Positions 1-6,429 of a stretch of 48,125 nt of DNA are shown here, piece by piece. Made by a program: the position numbers and the translations under genes. Within the stretch, counting starts at the first letter, position 1, and every line of letters starts with the position of its first letter. Source of the DNA: an uncultured Prevotellaceae bacterium. Lineage in GTDB: Bacteria; Bacteroidota; Bacteroidia; Bacteroidales; Bacteroidaceae. The notes under the pieces were generated by a model. That model saw only the letters and a program-made list of their open reading frames with translations, was not told the origin of the DNA and did no database searches. Location of the stretch: positions 1 through 48,125 of the forward strand of contig CADAKX010000036.1 of NCBI GenBank assembly GCA_902788605.1. Direction: 5' to 3'.

Positions 1-1
1 C

Positions 2-274
2 GACGCTGAAGACACGCTGACGGCTACTCAGGTGGCCAAGACCTTCAATATGACCACGCTCGACTTCAACGCCGTGCTGCGCGACATGGGAATCCAGTAC
101 CGCCGCGGCGGCCACTGGAACATCTCTGACGACCTGGCCGACCGCAACCTGGTGCGCCTGCGCACCCACGTCTCTTATTCGCTGAAGGGCCAGAAGAAGG
201 TCAAGGTCTATATGACGTGGACCCTCGATGGCGTGAGATTCCTGAATTCTAAACTCGGTTATCCAAATTTCTAA
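2..274 (+). CDS. Phage antirepressor C-terminal (KilAC-like) domain, 5' partial
   Basis: The frame is open from the left edge of the window, so only the C-terminal end of the gene is visible (about 90 residues). It reads DAEDTLTATQVAKTF, then a winged-helix-like region with GIQYRRGGHWN and a basic tail ending KLGYPNF. The order 'LTATQ-(V/I)AK ... GxQYxxGGxW' is the hallmark of the KilAC domain at the C-terminus of phage antirepressors (family knowledge). Such proteins bind DNA or repressors in prophages and integrative elements. The GTG at 32 could serve as a start but lies inside the domain, so I treat the gene as truncated by the window. It fits the accessory character of the following VirE_N/DUF3987 and DUF5675 genes. 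Confidence 0.7.
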   Translation, partial: DAEDTLTATQVAKTFNMTTLDFNAVLRDMGIQYRRGGHWNISDDLADRNLVRLRTHVSYSLKGQKKVKVYMTWTLDGVRFLNSKLGYPNF

Positions 275-281
275 TACTATG

Positions 282-455
282 ATTTTTGCAGCGGACTTAC
301 GCGGACAGACACGGACAAATAATAAAGAAATCCGTAAAAGTCCGCTGTCGTCCGCTGCAAAAGAAAGAATTTTTGCAGCGGACTTACGCGGACAGACACG
401 GACAAATAATAAAGAAATCCGTAAAAGTCCGCTGTCGTCCGCTGCAAAAGAAAGA
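282..455. repeat. 87-bp palindromic element in perfect tandem duplication (family B)
   Basis: Two consecutive 87-bp units (282-368 and 369-455) look identical. Each unit begins TTTTGCAGCGGACTTACGC and ends GTCGTCCGCTGCAAAA, so its ends are inverted repeats that could form a long hairpin. The core contains CGGACAGACACGGAC. Because 87 is a multiple of 3, a 62-codon open frame (279-467) crosses it, but it is nothing except the repeat. The element lies between the antirepressor end and the VirE_N fragment. A related in-frame copy lies at 1323-1433. It looks like a small non-autonomous palindromic repeat (REP/MITE-like); no transposase is visible. Confidence 0.85.
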
Positions 456-463
456 ATAAAAGT

Positions 464-811
464 ATGAGTGTACATTATATTTATAAGGGGGCGGGTGGCG
501 CGAAATTTATGCGCCCCGTTCTCACGAGAGAGGAGTATCTGAAGTTGAGGAACGGCGGGTTCCAGAAGGAGAATGTAGCGCGCATTAGACAGGGCGACGG
601 GGCCTTGAAGGCGAGTCTGGTGCAGATGAACTACAGTTGTTTGCCGAACGAGGACGGCACACTGAAGGGCTCGAAAAGGATTAGCACGACGGTGGGGATG
701 GATATCGACCATCTATCGGCCGAAGAGATGCCCGTGGTTCGCGATAGGATACTGAGCAAGAAGGACGAGCTGGGGTTGAGGATGCTGGAGGAGAGTCCAT
801 CTGGTGTTTAG
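464..811 (+). CDS. VirE_N (BT4734-like) domain, N-terminal fragment of a split gene
   Basis: This 115-residue frame carries the start of the VirE_N/BT4734-like domain found ahead of DUF3987 ATPases in Bacteroidota mobile elements. Visible landmarks are the repeated-element-proximal start MSVHYIYKG, the conserved VGMDIDHLSAEEMP segment near residue 77, and LGLRMLEESPSG near the end. It then stops at TAG (809-811). The expected continuation, HLVF-x-RR-x-x-x-(N/S)QEENLKWAS, begins in the +1 frame at about position 796 and continues as the next gene. So one ancestral protein is broken by a small indel around 795-805. Whether the fragment is still translated is unknown. The function is tied to element replication or recombination by association only. 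Confidence 0.65.
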   Translation: MSVHYIYKGAGGAKFMRPVLTREEYLKLRNGGFQKENVARIRQGDGALKASLVQMNYSCLPNEDGTLKGSKRISTTVGMDIDHLSAEEMPVVRDRILSKKDELGLRMLEESPSGV

Positions 812-2732
812 TCGCAGGGCGGAGATGAATCAGGAGGAAAATCTGAAGTGGGCTTCTGAGTTGCTGGGTGTAAAGTTTGATGCGCAGGCGAAAGATATTA
901 CCCGCGTGTTCTTTACTACGACGGAGCAGGAACTGATTTTCCTGGAGGATGGAATATTTGAAACCTCCCCCAGCCCCTCCCAAGGAGGGGAGGACCTAGC
1001 GGCACAGGTGGACAATAGTAATACATCGTCCTCAAATACATCGTCCTCATGCGCCAGCCCCTCCTCCCCTTTGGGGAGGCCGGGAGAGGTCTTCCCCCAG
1101 TCCTACCACGGCATCCCCTTCACCACCATCATTGCGAAGTACTGGGAGTTAAACAACCACGGCTTTGAGCCCACCGTGGGCGACCGCGACACGCTGACCT
1201 ATCAGTTGGCCTGCGACCTGCGCCACATCTGCGGCAAGAACGCCGACTGGATCAAGAACGCACTCGCCTCGGAGTACAACGGCTTCCCCCTGCGACTACG
1301 CAACACGCTGAATGCGATTGAAGCAGCGGACAAACACGGACAAACACGGACTGATGATGAGGCAGCGGACAAACACGGACAAACACGGACTGATGATGAA
1401 GAAATCTGCGATAGTCCGTGTGAGTCTGCTGCCGAAGAAAACCTTCGAGTCCCCGCACCTTCGAAACTACCGCTGGGCCTCAAGGAGAGTCTTGTGGGCG
1501 TGCCCGAGGCCATGCACATGCCGGTGCTCTGTGCGCTGATGCCCTTGGCCGCGGCCTATGCCGACCAGGTGGAGGTGCGCTATTGCGACGGCGAGATGCA
1601 GAAGTTGGGCATGATGTCGATTATCTATGGCGAGCAGGCCTCGGGAAAGTCGGTCTGCAAGCATGCCGTGAACATCTGGAAGCGCCAGCTGGACGAAGAG
1701 GACGCCCTGGCCCGCAAGCGCGAGGACGAGTGGAAGGAGCGCAAGAAGAGTCGCAAGGCCAACGAAAAGGCACCCGAAGACCCCAAGGTGCTGATTCGCG
1801 TGGTGCCCGTGACGGTGAGCTGTTCGACACTGCTCAAGCGACTGAAGAACGCCCAAGGCCACACCCTCTTCTCGTTTGGCGAGGAGCTCGACACGCTGCG
1901 CAAGACCAACGGTGCCGGCTCGTGGTCGTCGAAGTACGACATCTATCGCCTGGCCTTCGACCCCATCGACTCGGAGTGGGGACAGGACTACAACAGCGAC
2001 CAGGCCGAGAGCGGTGTGGTCAGGGTGGCCTACAACTGGGCGATGCTGGGCACCAACGGCGCCGTGAGGAAATGCTTCAAGTCGGACAACGTCGAGAACG
2101 GACTCTCCAGCCGCATCCTGCTGGCCCAGATGCCCGACACCTCGTTTGCCAAGATGCCCCGCTATGGGCGTCGCTCAATGGCCGACGAGGCCAAGATCCA
2201 GGAGGCCGTCAACCGCCTGCGCTCCTTTAGCGGCTTTGTCGACACGCCCCGCCTGCGCAAGGCCATCGACCAATGGGCCGAGGAGCAGCGCGTGGAGGCC
2301 CTGAAGAACATCGACCACGTGAAGGACACCTACCGCCGCCGTGCCGCCGTCATCGGCTTCCGCTGCGGAGTGATCTATCATCTGCTGGAGACCTCGCCCC
2401 AACTCTCCAAGGGCCGTGAGAGCAAGAACTGCATCCAGTTTGCACTGATGATGGCCGACTACTGTCTGAATCAGCAGATCAAGGTGTTTGGCGACGCCCT
2501 GCAAAACCAGTTTGTGGACGCCCAGCAGGAGTGCCAGCGCTATGGTGCCAACAACAGCATCTTCGACCAGTTGCCGCCAACGTTTACGGCCGACGACCTG
2601 GCAGCGCTGAAGCCTGGCAACGTGCCGCGCAACTCGATCACCAAGATTATCTCGCGGTGGCGCCGCGACGGCTGGGTAGAGAAGACCGACAGCAAACGGT
2701 GGTCGAAACGAACATTAAACATTAAACATTAA
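804..2732 (+). CDS. DUF3987 P-loop ATPase (rest of the VirE_N-DUF3987 protein)
   Basis: The 642-codon frame begins inside the VirE_N domain (GTG at 804; residues 9-53 include NQEENLKWASELLGVKF and DITRVFFTTT), so the apparent start is a by-product of the upstream frameshift. A Walker A motif, GEQASGKS, lies at residues 276-283. FGEELDTLRK (about 365) and LSSRILLAQ (about 437) fit DUF3987 helicase/primase-like proteins of mobile elements. A winged-helix-like tail (FTADDLAALKPGNVPRNSI) ends the protein. Two foreign peptides interrupt it in frame: residues 54-96 (element A) and 174-211 (element B). The last codons (NIKH, stop 2730-2732) are made by a heptamer array. Probably a remnant replication ATPase; activity is uncertain because of the split and the insertions. 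Confidence 0.7.
   Translation: MFSRRAEMNQEENLKWASELLGVKFDAQAKDITRVFFTTTEQELIFLEDGIFETSPSPSQGGEDLAAQVDNSNTSSSNTSSSCASPSSPLGRPGEVFPQSYHGIPFTTIIAKYWELNNHGFEPTVGDRDTLTYQLACDLRHICGKNADWIKNALASEYNGFPLRLRNTLNAIEAADKHGQTRTDDEAADKHGQTRTDDEEICDSPCESAAEENLRVPAPSKLPLGLKESLVGVPEAMHMPVLCALMPLAAAYADQVEVRYCDGEMQKLGMMSIIYGEQASGKSVCKHAVNIWKRQLDEEDALARKREDEWKERKKSRKANEKAPEDPKVLIRVVPVTVSCSTLLKRLKNAQGHTLFSFGEELDTLRKTNGAGSWSSKYDIYRLAFDPIDSEWGQDYNSDQAESGVVRVAYNWAMLGTNGAVRKCFKSDNVENGLSSRILLAQMPDTSFAKMPRYGRRSMADEAKIQEAVNRLRSFSGFVDTPRLRKAIDQWAEEQRVEALKNIDHVKDTYRRRAAVIGFRCGVIYHLLETSPQLSKGRESKNCIQFALMMADYCLNQQIKVFGDALQNQFVDAQQECQRYGANNSIFDQLPPTFTADDLAALKPGNVPRNSITKIISRWRRDGWVEKTDSKRWSKRTLNIKH
963..1090 (+). repeat. Palindromic element A, copy 1 (in-frame inside the DUF3987 gene)
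   Basis: About 128 bp starting ACCTCCCCCAGCCCCTCC and ending GGAGGCCGGGAGAGGT, so the ends are imperfect inverted repeats. Each arm also folds on itself (CCCCTCC-caa-GGAGGGG on the left, CCTCCCC-ttt-GGGGAGG on the right). It encodes TSPSPSQGGEDLAAQV through GRPGEV without a stop. Compared with copy 2 at 2852-2964 it has one extra 15-bp internal duplication (the NTSSS codons), which also keeps the frame. Confidence 0.85.
1323..1433 (+). repeat. Palindromic element B relative with 39-bp tandem duplication, in-frame inside the DUF3987 gene
   Basis: Two 39-bp units (1323-1361 and 1362-1400), each starting GCAGCGGACAAACACGGAC, differ at the last base. They are followed by a right arm, AGTCCGTGTGAGTCTGCTGC (1413-1432), that is roughly the reverse complement of the left end. 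The 111-bp block is a multiple of 3 and adds about 37 residues (ADKHGQTRTDDE repeated). The GCAGCGGAC terminus is shared with the repeats at 282-455, so both belong to one family. Confidence 0.8.
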
Positions 2733-2776
2733 AGATTAAACATTAAAAATTAAGAATTAAGCATTAAGAATTAAGC
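2714..2776. repeat. Heptamer array, nine imperfect 7-bp units
   Basis: Nine consecutive 7-mers of the type ATTAAAC, ATTAAAG, ATTAAAA, ATTAAGA or ATTAAGC, with no break in register. The stop codon of the DUF3987 gene (2730-2732) lies inside the array, and the DUF5675 start is 10 bp beyond it. Since 7 is not a multiple of 3 and each unit contains TTAA, the array gives stop codons in every frame on both strands. Confidence 0.85.
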
Positions 2777-2785
2777 ATTGAAATC

Positions 2786-3304
2786 ATGGAAATCGTATTG
2801 ACAAGAATAGCAAAGCGCAAGACCTACACGATAGGTAGGCTTGCCATAGGAACCTCCCCCGACCCCTCCCAAGGAGGGGAGGACCTAGCGGCACAGGTGA
2901 ACAATAGTAATACATCGTCCTCATGCGCCAGCCCCTCCTCCCCTTTGGGGAGGTCGGGAGAGGTCTACTTCTGCGACACACTGGAACCCACATGGCGCGA
3001 CTACGCCCACGGCGGCCGCAAGATCAAAGGCCGCTCGGCCATCCCCGAAGGCCGCTATGCCGTGGTCATCTCTTTCTCGCCCAAGTTCCAGCAGTGGCTG
3101 CCCATCCTCCTGGGCGTGCCCAACTTCAGCGGCGTGCGCATCCATGCGGGCAACACCGCGGCCGACACCGAGGGCTGCATCCTGGTGGGCAAAAACAAAC
3201 TGGTGGGCCAGGTGGTCGATTCGCGCATCTGGCTCCACCGCCTGAAGCAGAAGATCGTGGAGGCCAAGGAGCGTGGCGAGGCGGTGTGGCTCACGGTCAA
3301 GTGA
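2786..3304 (+). CDS. DUF5675 family protein with an in-frame palindromic insertion
   Basis: The protein opens MEIVLTRIAKRKTYTIGRL and continues after the insertion with CDTLEPTWRD, AIPEGRYAVVISFSPKF, GVRIHAGNTAADTEGCILVG and a C-terminal basic helix. This matches the DUF5675 family, common in Bacteroidota phages and integrative elements and often near cell-wall hydrolases; the biochemical role is unknown. Residues 23-60 are not part of the family: they are the translation of element A (2852-2964), sitting in the loop between the strand ending RLAIG and the strand starting VYFCDTLE. Without that insertion the length (about 134) would be normal for the family. The gene follows the DUF3987 gene in the same direction, separated by a heptamer array. 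Confidence 0.75.
   Translation: MEIVLTRIAKRKTYTIGRLAIGTSPDPSQGGEDLAAQVNNSNTSSSCASPSSPLGRSGEVYFCDTLEPTWRDYAHGGRKIKGRSAIPEGRYAVVISFSPKFQQWLPILLGVPNFSGVRIHAGNTAADTEGCILVGKNKLVGQVVDSRIWLHRLKQKIVEAKERGEAVWLTVK
2852..2964 (+). repeat. Palindromic element A, copy 2 (in-frame inside the DUF5675 gene)
   Basis: About 113 bp beginning ACCTCCCCCGACCCCTCC and ending GGAGGTCGGGAGAGGT. It is nearly identical to copy 1 (963-1090), in the same orientation and the same reading frame, and encodes TSPDPSQGGEDLAAQV to GRSGEV. It lacks the 15-bp internal duplication of copy 1. Confidence 0.85.
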
Positions 3305-3352
3305 CTTTTTTCGAGGTACCCCCGCACCCACGCACCCCCGAAAAAGTCTATC

Positions 3353-3387
3353 CTCGCACCTCGTACCTCGTACCTCGCACCTCGAAA
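3353..3387. repeat. Heptamer array, five 7-bp units (CTCGTAC type)
   Basis: Five units in register: CTCGCAC, CTCGTAC, CTCGTAC, CTCGCAC, CTCGAAA. It lies in the 149-bp gap between the DUF5675 gene and nhaC, just upstream of the nhaC promoter. An inverted match, CGAGGTAC, occurs at 3312-3319, so a hairpin with the array is possible. The period is that of the TTAA-type arrays but the sequence is unrelated. Confidence 0.75.
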
Positions 3388-3400
3388 AAACTCAAATATA

Positions 3401-3432
3401 TTTGGTTTTCCCCTCGCTTATTCGTACCTTTG
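3401..3432 (+). promoter_or_regulatory. Bacteroidota promoter of nhaC
   Basis: TTTG (3401-3404) and TACCTTTG (3425-3432) fit the -33 and -7 boxes, with a 20-bp spacer. The nhaC ATG follows 21 bp after the -7 box. Confidence 0.7.
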
Positions 3433-3453
3433 CAGGCAAATTACAAAAATTAA

Positions 3454-4887
3454 ATGATGAAACGACTTCCCCATCCCCTTGTGGCAACGATTCCGTTGGT
3501 GGTACTGATAGGGCTGCTGGCCGTGATTATTGCGCTGTTTGGCAGCGACTCACTCAGCGGCGGCAGTCAGGTGTCACTGCTGGCGGCAATGGCCGTATGC
3601 GTGTTTATCTCGATGGTCTTCTATAAGACATCATGGAAGGCTTTCGAGGCGCAGATAGAGAAGACCGTGGGCGGCGTGGCCGTGATGATCCTGATACTGC
3701 TGGCAGTGGGTATGCTGTCGGGCTCGTGGATGATCAGCGGCGTGGTGCCCACCCTAATATATTATGGTGTGCAGATGCTCTCGCCCCAGTTCTTCCTGGT
3801 GTGCGCCTGCGTGATCTGTGCGCTGGTGTCGCTGCTCTCGGGCAGTTCGTGGACCACGATAGCCACCATCGGCGTGGCCCTGCTGGGCATCAGTCATGCG
3901 CTGGGCATCAACGAGGCCGTGGCGGCGGGAGCTATCATCTCGGGCGCCTATTTCGGCGATAAGATGTCGCCACTGAGCGATACCACCATCCTGGCGTCAT
4001 CGTCGGCAGGGGTGGATATCTTTGCCCATATCCGCTATATGATGCTGACCACGATGCCGGCCTTCCTCATCACGCTACTCATCTTCACGGCCATGGGACT
4101 GGGCTTCGACGCCGACGATAGCATCCATGTGCACCAATATACCGAGGGCCTCTCGGGCACGTTTAACATCTCGCTGTGGACGCTCCTTGTGCCTGTGCTC
4201 ACGGGTGTGCTGATTGTGAAGCGGGTGCCGTCGCTCATCGTCCTGTTTCTGTCGGCGATGATGGCGGGCATCACGGCGCTCATCCTGCAGCCCCATATCC
4301 TGACGGAGATTGCCGGAGATGCGGAGCTGAGCACGGTGGGCGCGCTGACCAGGGGACTGGTGATGACGTTCTATGGTTCGACAGCCGTCGAGACGGGCTC
4401 GGCCGAGCTCAACGAACTGGTGTCGACGGGTGGTATGGCGGGCATGCTGAACACTATCTGGCTCATCGTCTGCGCCATGTGTTTCGGTGCGGTGATGGTG
4501 GCCAGCGGCATGATCGAGAGCATCACACGCGTGGTCATCAGTTGGGTGAAGAGCAGGGTTGGTCTGGTGGCCTCGACAGCCAGTACGGGTTTCTTCCTGA
4601 ATGTGACCACGGGCGACCAGTTTATCAGTATTGTGCTGACGGCAAACATGTTTAAAAACGTCTATCAGAAGCAGGGCTACGAACCGCGACTGCTGAGTCG
4701 TACGGCGGAGGACTCGGCCACAGTGACCAGTGTGCTGGTGCCTTGGAATACGTGCGGAATGACACAGAGCACGGTGCTGGGCGTGGCGACCATTGCCTAT
4801 CTGCCTTACTGCTTCTTTAATATCCTGAGTCCGCTGATGACTATTATGGTGGCGGCTGCGGGGTGGAAAATCATTCTTAATGCTTAA
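3454..4887 (+). CDS. nhaC: Na+/H+ antiporter, NhaC family
   Basis: A 477-residue polytopic membrane protein (about 11-12 hydrophobic segments) of normal length for NhaC. The family signatures SGSSWTTIATIGVALLGI (around residue 130) and SGAYFGDKMSPLSDTT (around 165-180) are clear. GSAELNELVSTGG and the final SVLVPWNTCGMTQ also match. It is expected to exchange Na+ for H+ across the inner membrane for pH and sodium homeostasis. The start is ATG 3454 or the adjacent ATG 3457, preceded by an A-rich leader rather than a Shine-Dalgarno sequence. It has its own promoter. The stop codon lies in a heptamer array that leads into the peptidase gene. Two antisense open frames here are shadows. Confidence 0.9.
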   Translation: MMKRLPHPLVATIPLVVLIGLLAVIIALFGSDSLSGGSQVSLLAAMAVCVFISMVFYKTSWKAFEAQIEKTVGGVAVMILILLAVGMLSGSWMISGVVPTLIYYGVQMLSPQFFLVCACVICALVSLLSGSSWTTIATIGVALLGISHALGINEAVAAGAIISGAYFGDKMSPLSDTTILASSSAGVDIFAHIRYMMLTTMPAFLITLLIFTAMGLGFDADDSIHVHQYTEGLSGTFNISLWTLLVPVLTGVLIVKRVPSLIVLFLSAMMAGITALILQPHILTEIAGDAELSTVGALTRGLVMTFYGSTAVETGSAELNELVSTGGMAGMLNTIWLIVCAMCFGAVMVASGMIESITRVVISWVKSRVGLVASTASTGFFLNVTTGDQFISIVLTANMFKNVYQKQGYEPRLLSRTAEDSATVTSVLVPWNTCGMTQSTVLGVATIAYLPYCFFNILSPLMTIMVAAAGWKIILNA

Positions 4888-4939
4888 TGCTTAATGTTTA
4901 ATGTTTAATGCTTAATTCTTAATTCATAATGCATAATTG
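4877..4939. repeat. Heptamer array, nine 7-bp units (TTAATGC type)
   Basis: Nine units in register, of types TTAATGC, TTAATGT, TTAATTC, ATAATGC and ATAATTG. It overlaps the last codons and TAA of nhaC (4885-4887) and ends 12 bp before the peptidase ATG. Read on the other strand the units resemble GCATTAA, so this is the 2714-2776 family in the opposite orientation. Confidence 0.85.
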
Positions 4940-4951
4940 ATAGATGATAAT

Positions 4952-6349
4952 ATGAAAAACGTAGTGATTATTGCTGCTTTGTGCGTCGCAACGACGGCGG
5001 CAGCACAGACCAAAGAGGGGGGCATCAGCGCTAAGATGCTCAACGAGATTCAGAGTGAGAACAGTCTGAAGCCCACAGACCGTGCACTGGTGAACGCCAT
5101 CGCAGGCAATGCCATCGACGACCTGGCTAAGAACCATCAGAATGCCAAGGCACTGGACAGCCACTTCAGTATCGAGACCAAGAAACAGTCAATCACCGAC
5201 CAGAAGTCGTCGGGACGCTGCTGGATGTTCAGCGGCATGAACGTGCTGCGCTCGGACTTTAACCTGCGCACCGACTCGCTCACCGTGGAGTTTTCGCAGG
5301 CCTACCTCTTCTTCTGGGACCAGCTGGAGAAGGCCAACCTGATGTTGCAGGGCTGCATCGACACGGGTAAGAAACCCATCGACGATATGCGCGTGCAGTT
5401 CTTCTTCAACCATCCCATTGGCGATGGCGGCACGTTCTGCGGTGTGGCCGACCTGGCTGAGAAATACGGACTGGTGCCCACCGAGGTGATGCCCGAGTCG
5501 TTCTCGAGCGACAATACCACCAAGGCGCGCGCCCTGATTTCTTCAAAACTGCGCGAGTTTGGCTTGCAGCTGCGCGACATGGTGCAGAAGGACAAGAAGC
5601 CCGCTGCCATCGAGAAGGCCAAGACACGCATGCTGAGTCAGATATACCGCATGCTGCAGTTTGTGATTGGCGACCCCGTGGAGAAGTTCACCTATGCCCA
5701 CAAGAACGAAAAGGGCAAGACGGTGGGCGAGGCCAAGGAATACACACCGATGTCTTTTTATAATGAGGTGGTGGGCAAGAAGCTCAACGGCACGTTTATC
5801 ATGGTGATGAACGACCCGCGCCGCGAGTACTACAAGACCTATGAGGTGGACTATGACCGCCACACGCAGGATGGTCACAACTGGAAATACGTGAACCTGC
5901 CCATGGACGACATCGAGCAGATGGCCATCAGCGCTCTGAAGGCTGGCCACAAGCTCTATAGCTCGTATGACGTGGCTAAGATGCTGGACCGCAAGCGCGG
6001 CTATGCCGACACGGAGAACTTCGACTATGGCTCGCTCTTCGGCACCTCGTTTGCGATGAACAAGGCCGAGCGTATCTCGACCTTCGATAGTGGTTCGACC
6101 CACGCGATGACGCTGACCGCCGTTGACCTGGATAAGAAGGGGCAGGCCACGAAGTGGAAGGTGGAGAACTCATGGGGTGCCACATGGGGTCAGCAGGGGT
6201 GTCTGATTATGACTGACCGCTGGTTCCGCGAGTATATGTTCCGTCTGGTGGTGCCCAACGAGTTTGTGCCAGAGAAGGTGATGAAGGCCTACGAGACCAC
6301 ACCGGTGATGGTGATGCCCGAGGATCCCTTGTTCCAGTATGACGAGTAA
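4952..6349 (+). CDS. Exported C1B cysteine peptidase (bleomycin hydrolase/PepC family)
   Basis: The start is taken as ATG 4952, giving 465 residues and a clear signal peptide (MKNVVIIAALCVATTAAAQ, cleavage after AAAQ). A TTG 15 bp upstream in frame is less likely. The papain-like catalytic triad is visible: Cys90 in SSGRCWMFSG, His384 in GSTHAMTLTAVD and Asn406 in VENSWGATWG. This is the bleomycin hydrolase/aminopeptidase C arrangement. Classical PepC is cytoplasmic; a signal peptide points to a periplasmic or secreted aminopeptidase, as is common in Bacteroidales (family knowledge). It probably trims peptides during peptide catabolism. It ends at a strong terminator shared with the convergent outer membrane protein gene. 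Confidence 0.88.
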   Translation: MKNVVIIAALCVATTAAAQTKEGGISAKMLNEIQSENSLKPTDRALVNAIAGNAIDDLAKNHQNAKALDSHFSIETKKQSITDQKSSGRCWMFSGMNVLRSDFNLRTDSLTVEFSQAYLFFWDQLEKANLMLQGCIDTGKKPIDDMRVQFFFNHPIGDGGTFCGVADLAEKYGLVPTEVMPESFSSDNTTKARALISSKLREFGLQLRDMVQKDKKPAAIEKAKTRMLSQIYRMLQFVIGDPVEKFTYAHKNEKGKTVGEAKEYTPMSFYNEVVGKKLNGTFIMVMNDPRREYYKTYEVDYDRHTQDGHNWKYVNLPMDDIEQMAISALKAGHKLYSSYDVAKMLDRKRGYADTENFDYGSLFGTSFAMNKAERISTFDSGSTHAMTLTAVDLDKKGQATKWKVENSWGATWGQQGCLIMTDRWFREYMFRLVVPNEFVPEKVMKAYETTPVMVMPEDPLFQYDE

Positions 6350-6379
6350 GAGAAAATGTAAAAATGAGATAATGTAAAA

Positions 6380-6414
6380 AAGATGCCTGACAATTTCTGT
6401 CAGGCATCTTTTTT
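6380..6414. terminator. Bidirectional intrinsic terminator
   Basis: AAGATGCCTGACA (6380-6392) pairs with TGTCAGGCATCTT (6398-6410) around the loop ATTTC, a perfect 13-bp stem. A T-run follows on the plus strand and an A-run precedes it. It serves the convergent peptidase and outer membrane protein genes. Confidence 0.9.
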
Positions 6415-6429
6415 ATGTAGTCGTTATCG

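Noticed and set aside
282-455. Possible CRISPR-like repeats
   Set aside because: Two directly abutting identical units without unique spacers and no cas genes; it is a tandem duplication of a palindrome.
279-467. 62-codon ORF between the antirepressor and the VirE_N fragment
   Set aside because: It is only the translation of two 87-bp palindromic units; it stays open because 87 is a multiple of 3, and no independent protein signal is seen.
1-3304. Complete prophage or integrative element
   Set aside because: Only an antirepressor end, a split ATPase and a DUF5675 protein are visible; no integrase, structural genes or attachment repeats were found in the window.
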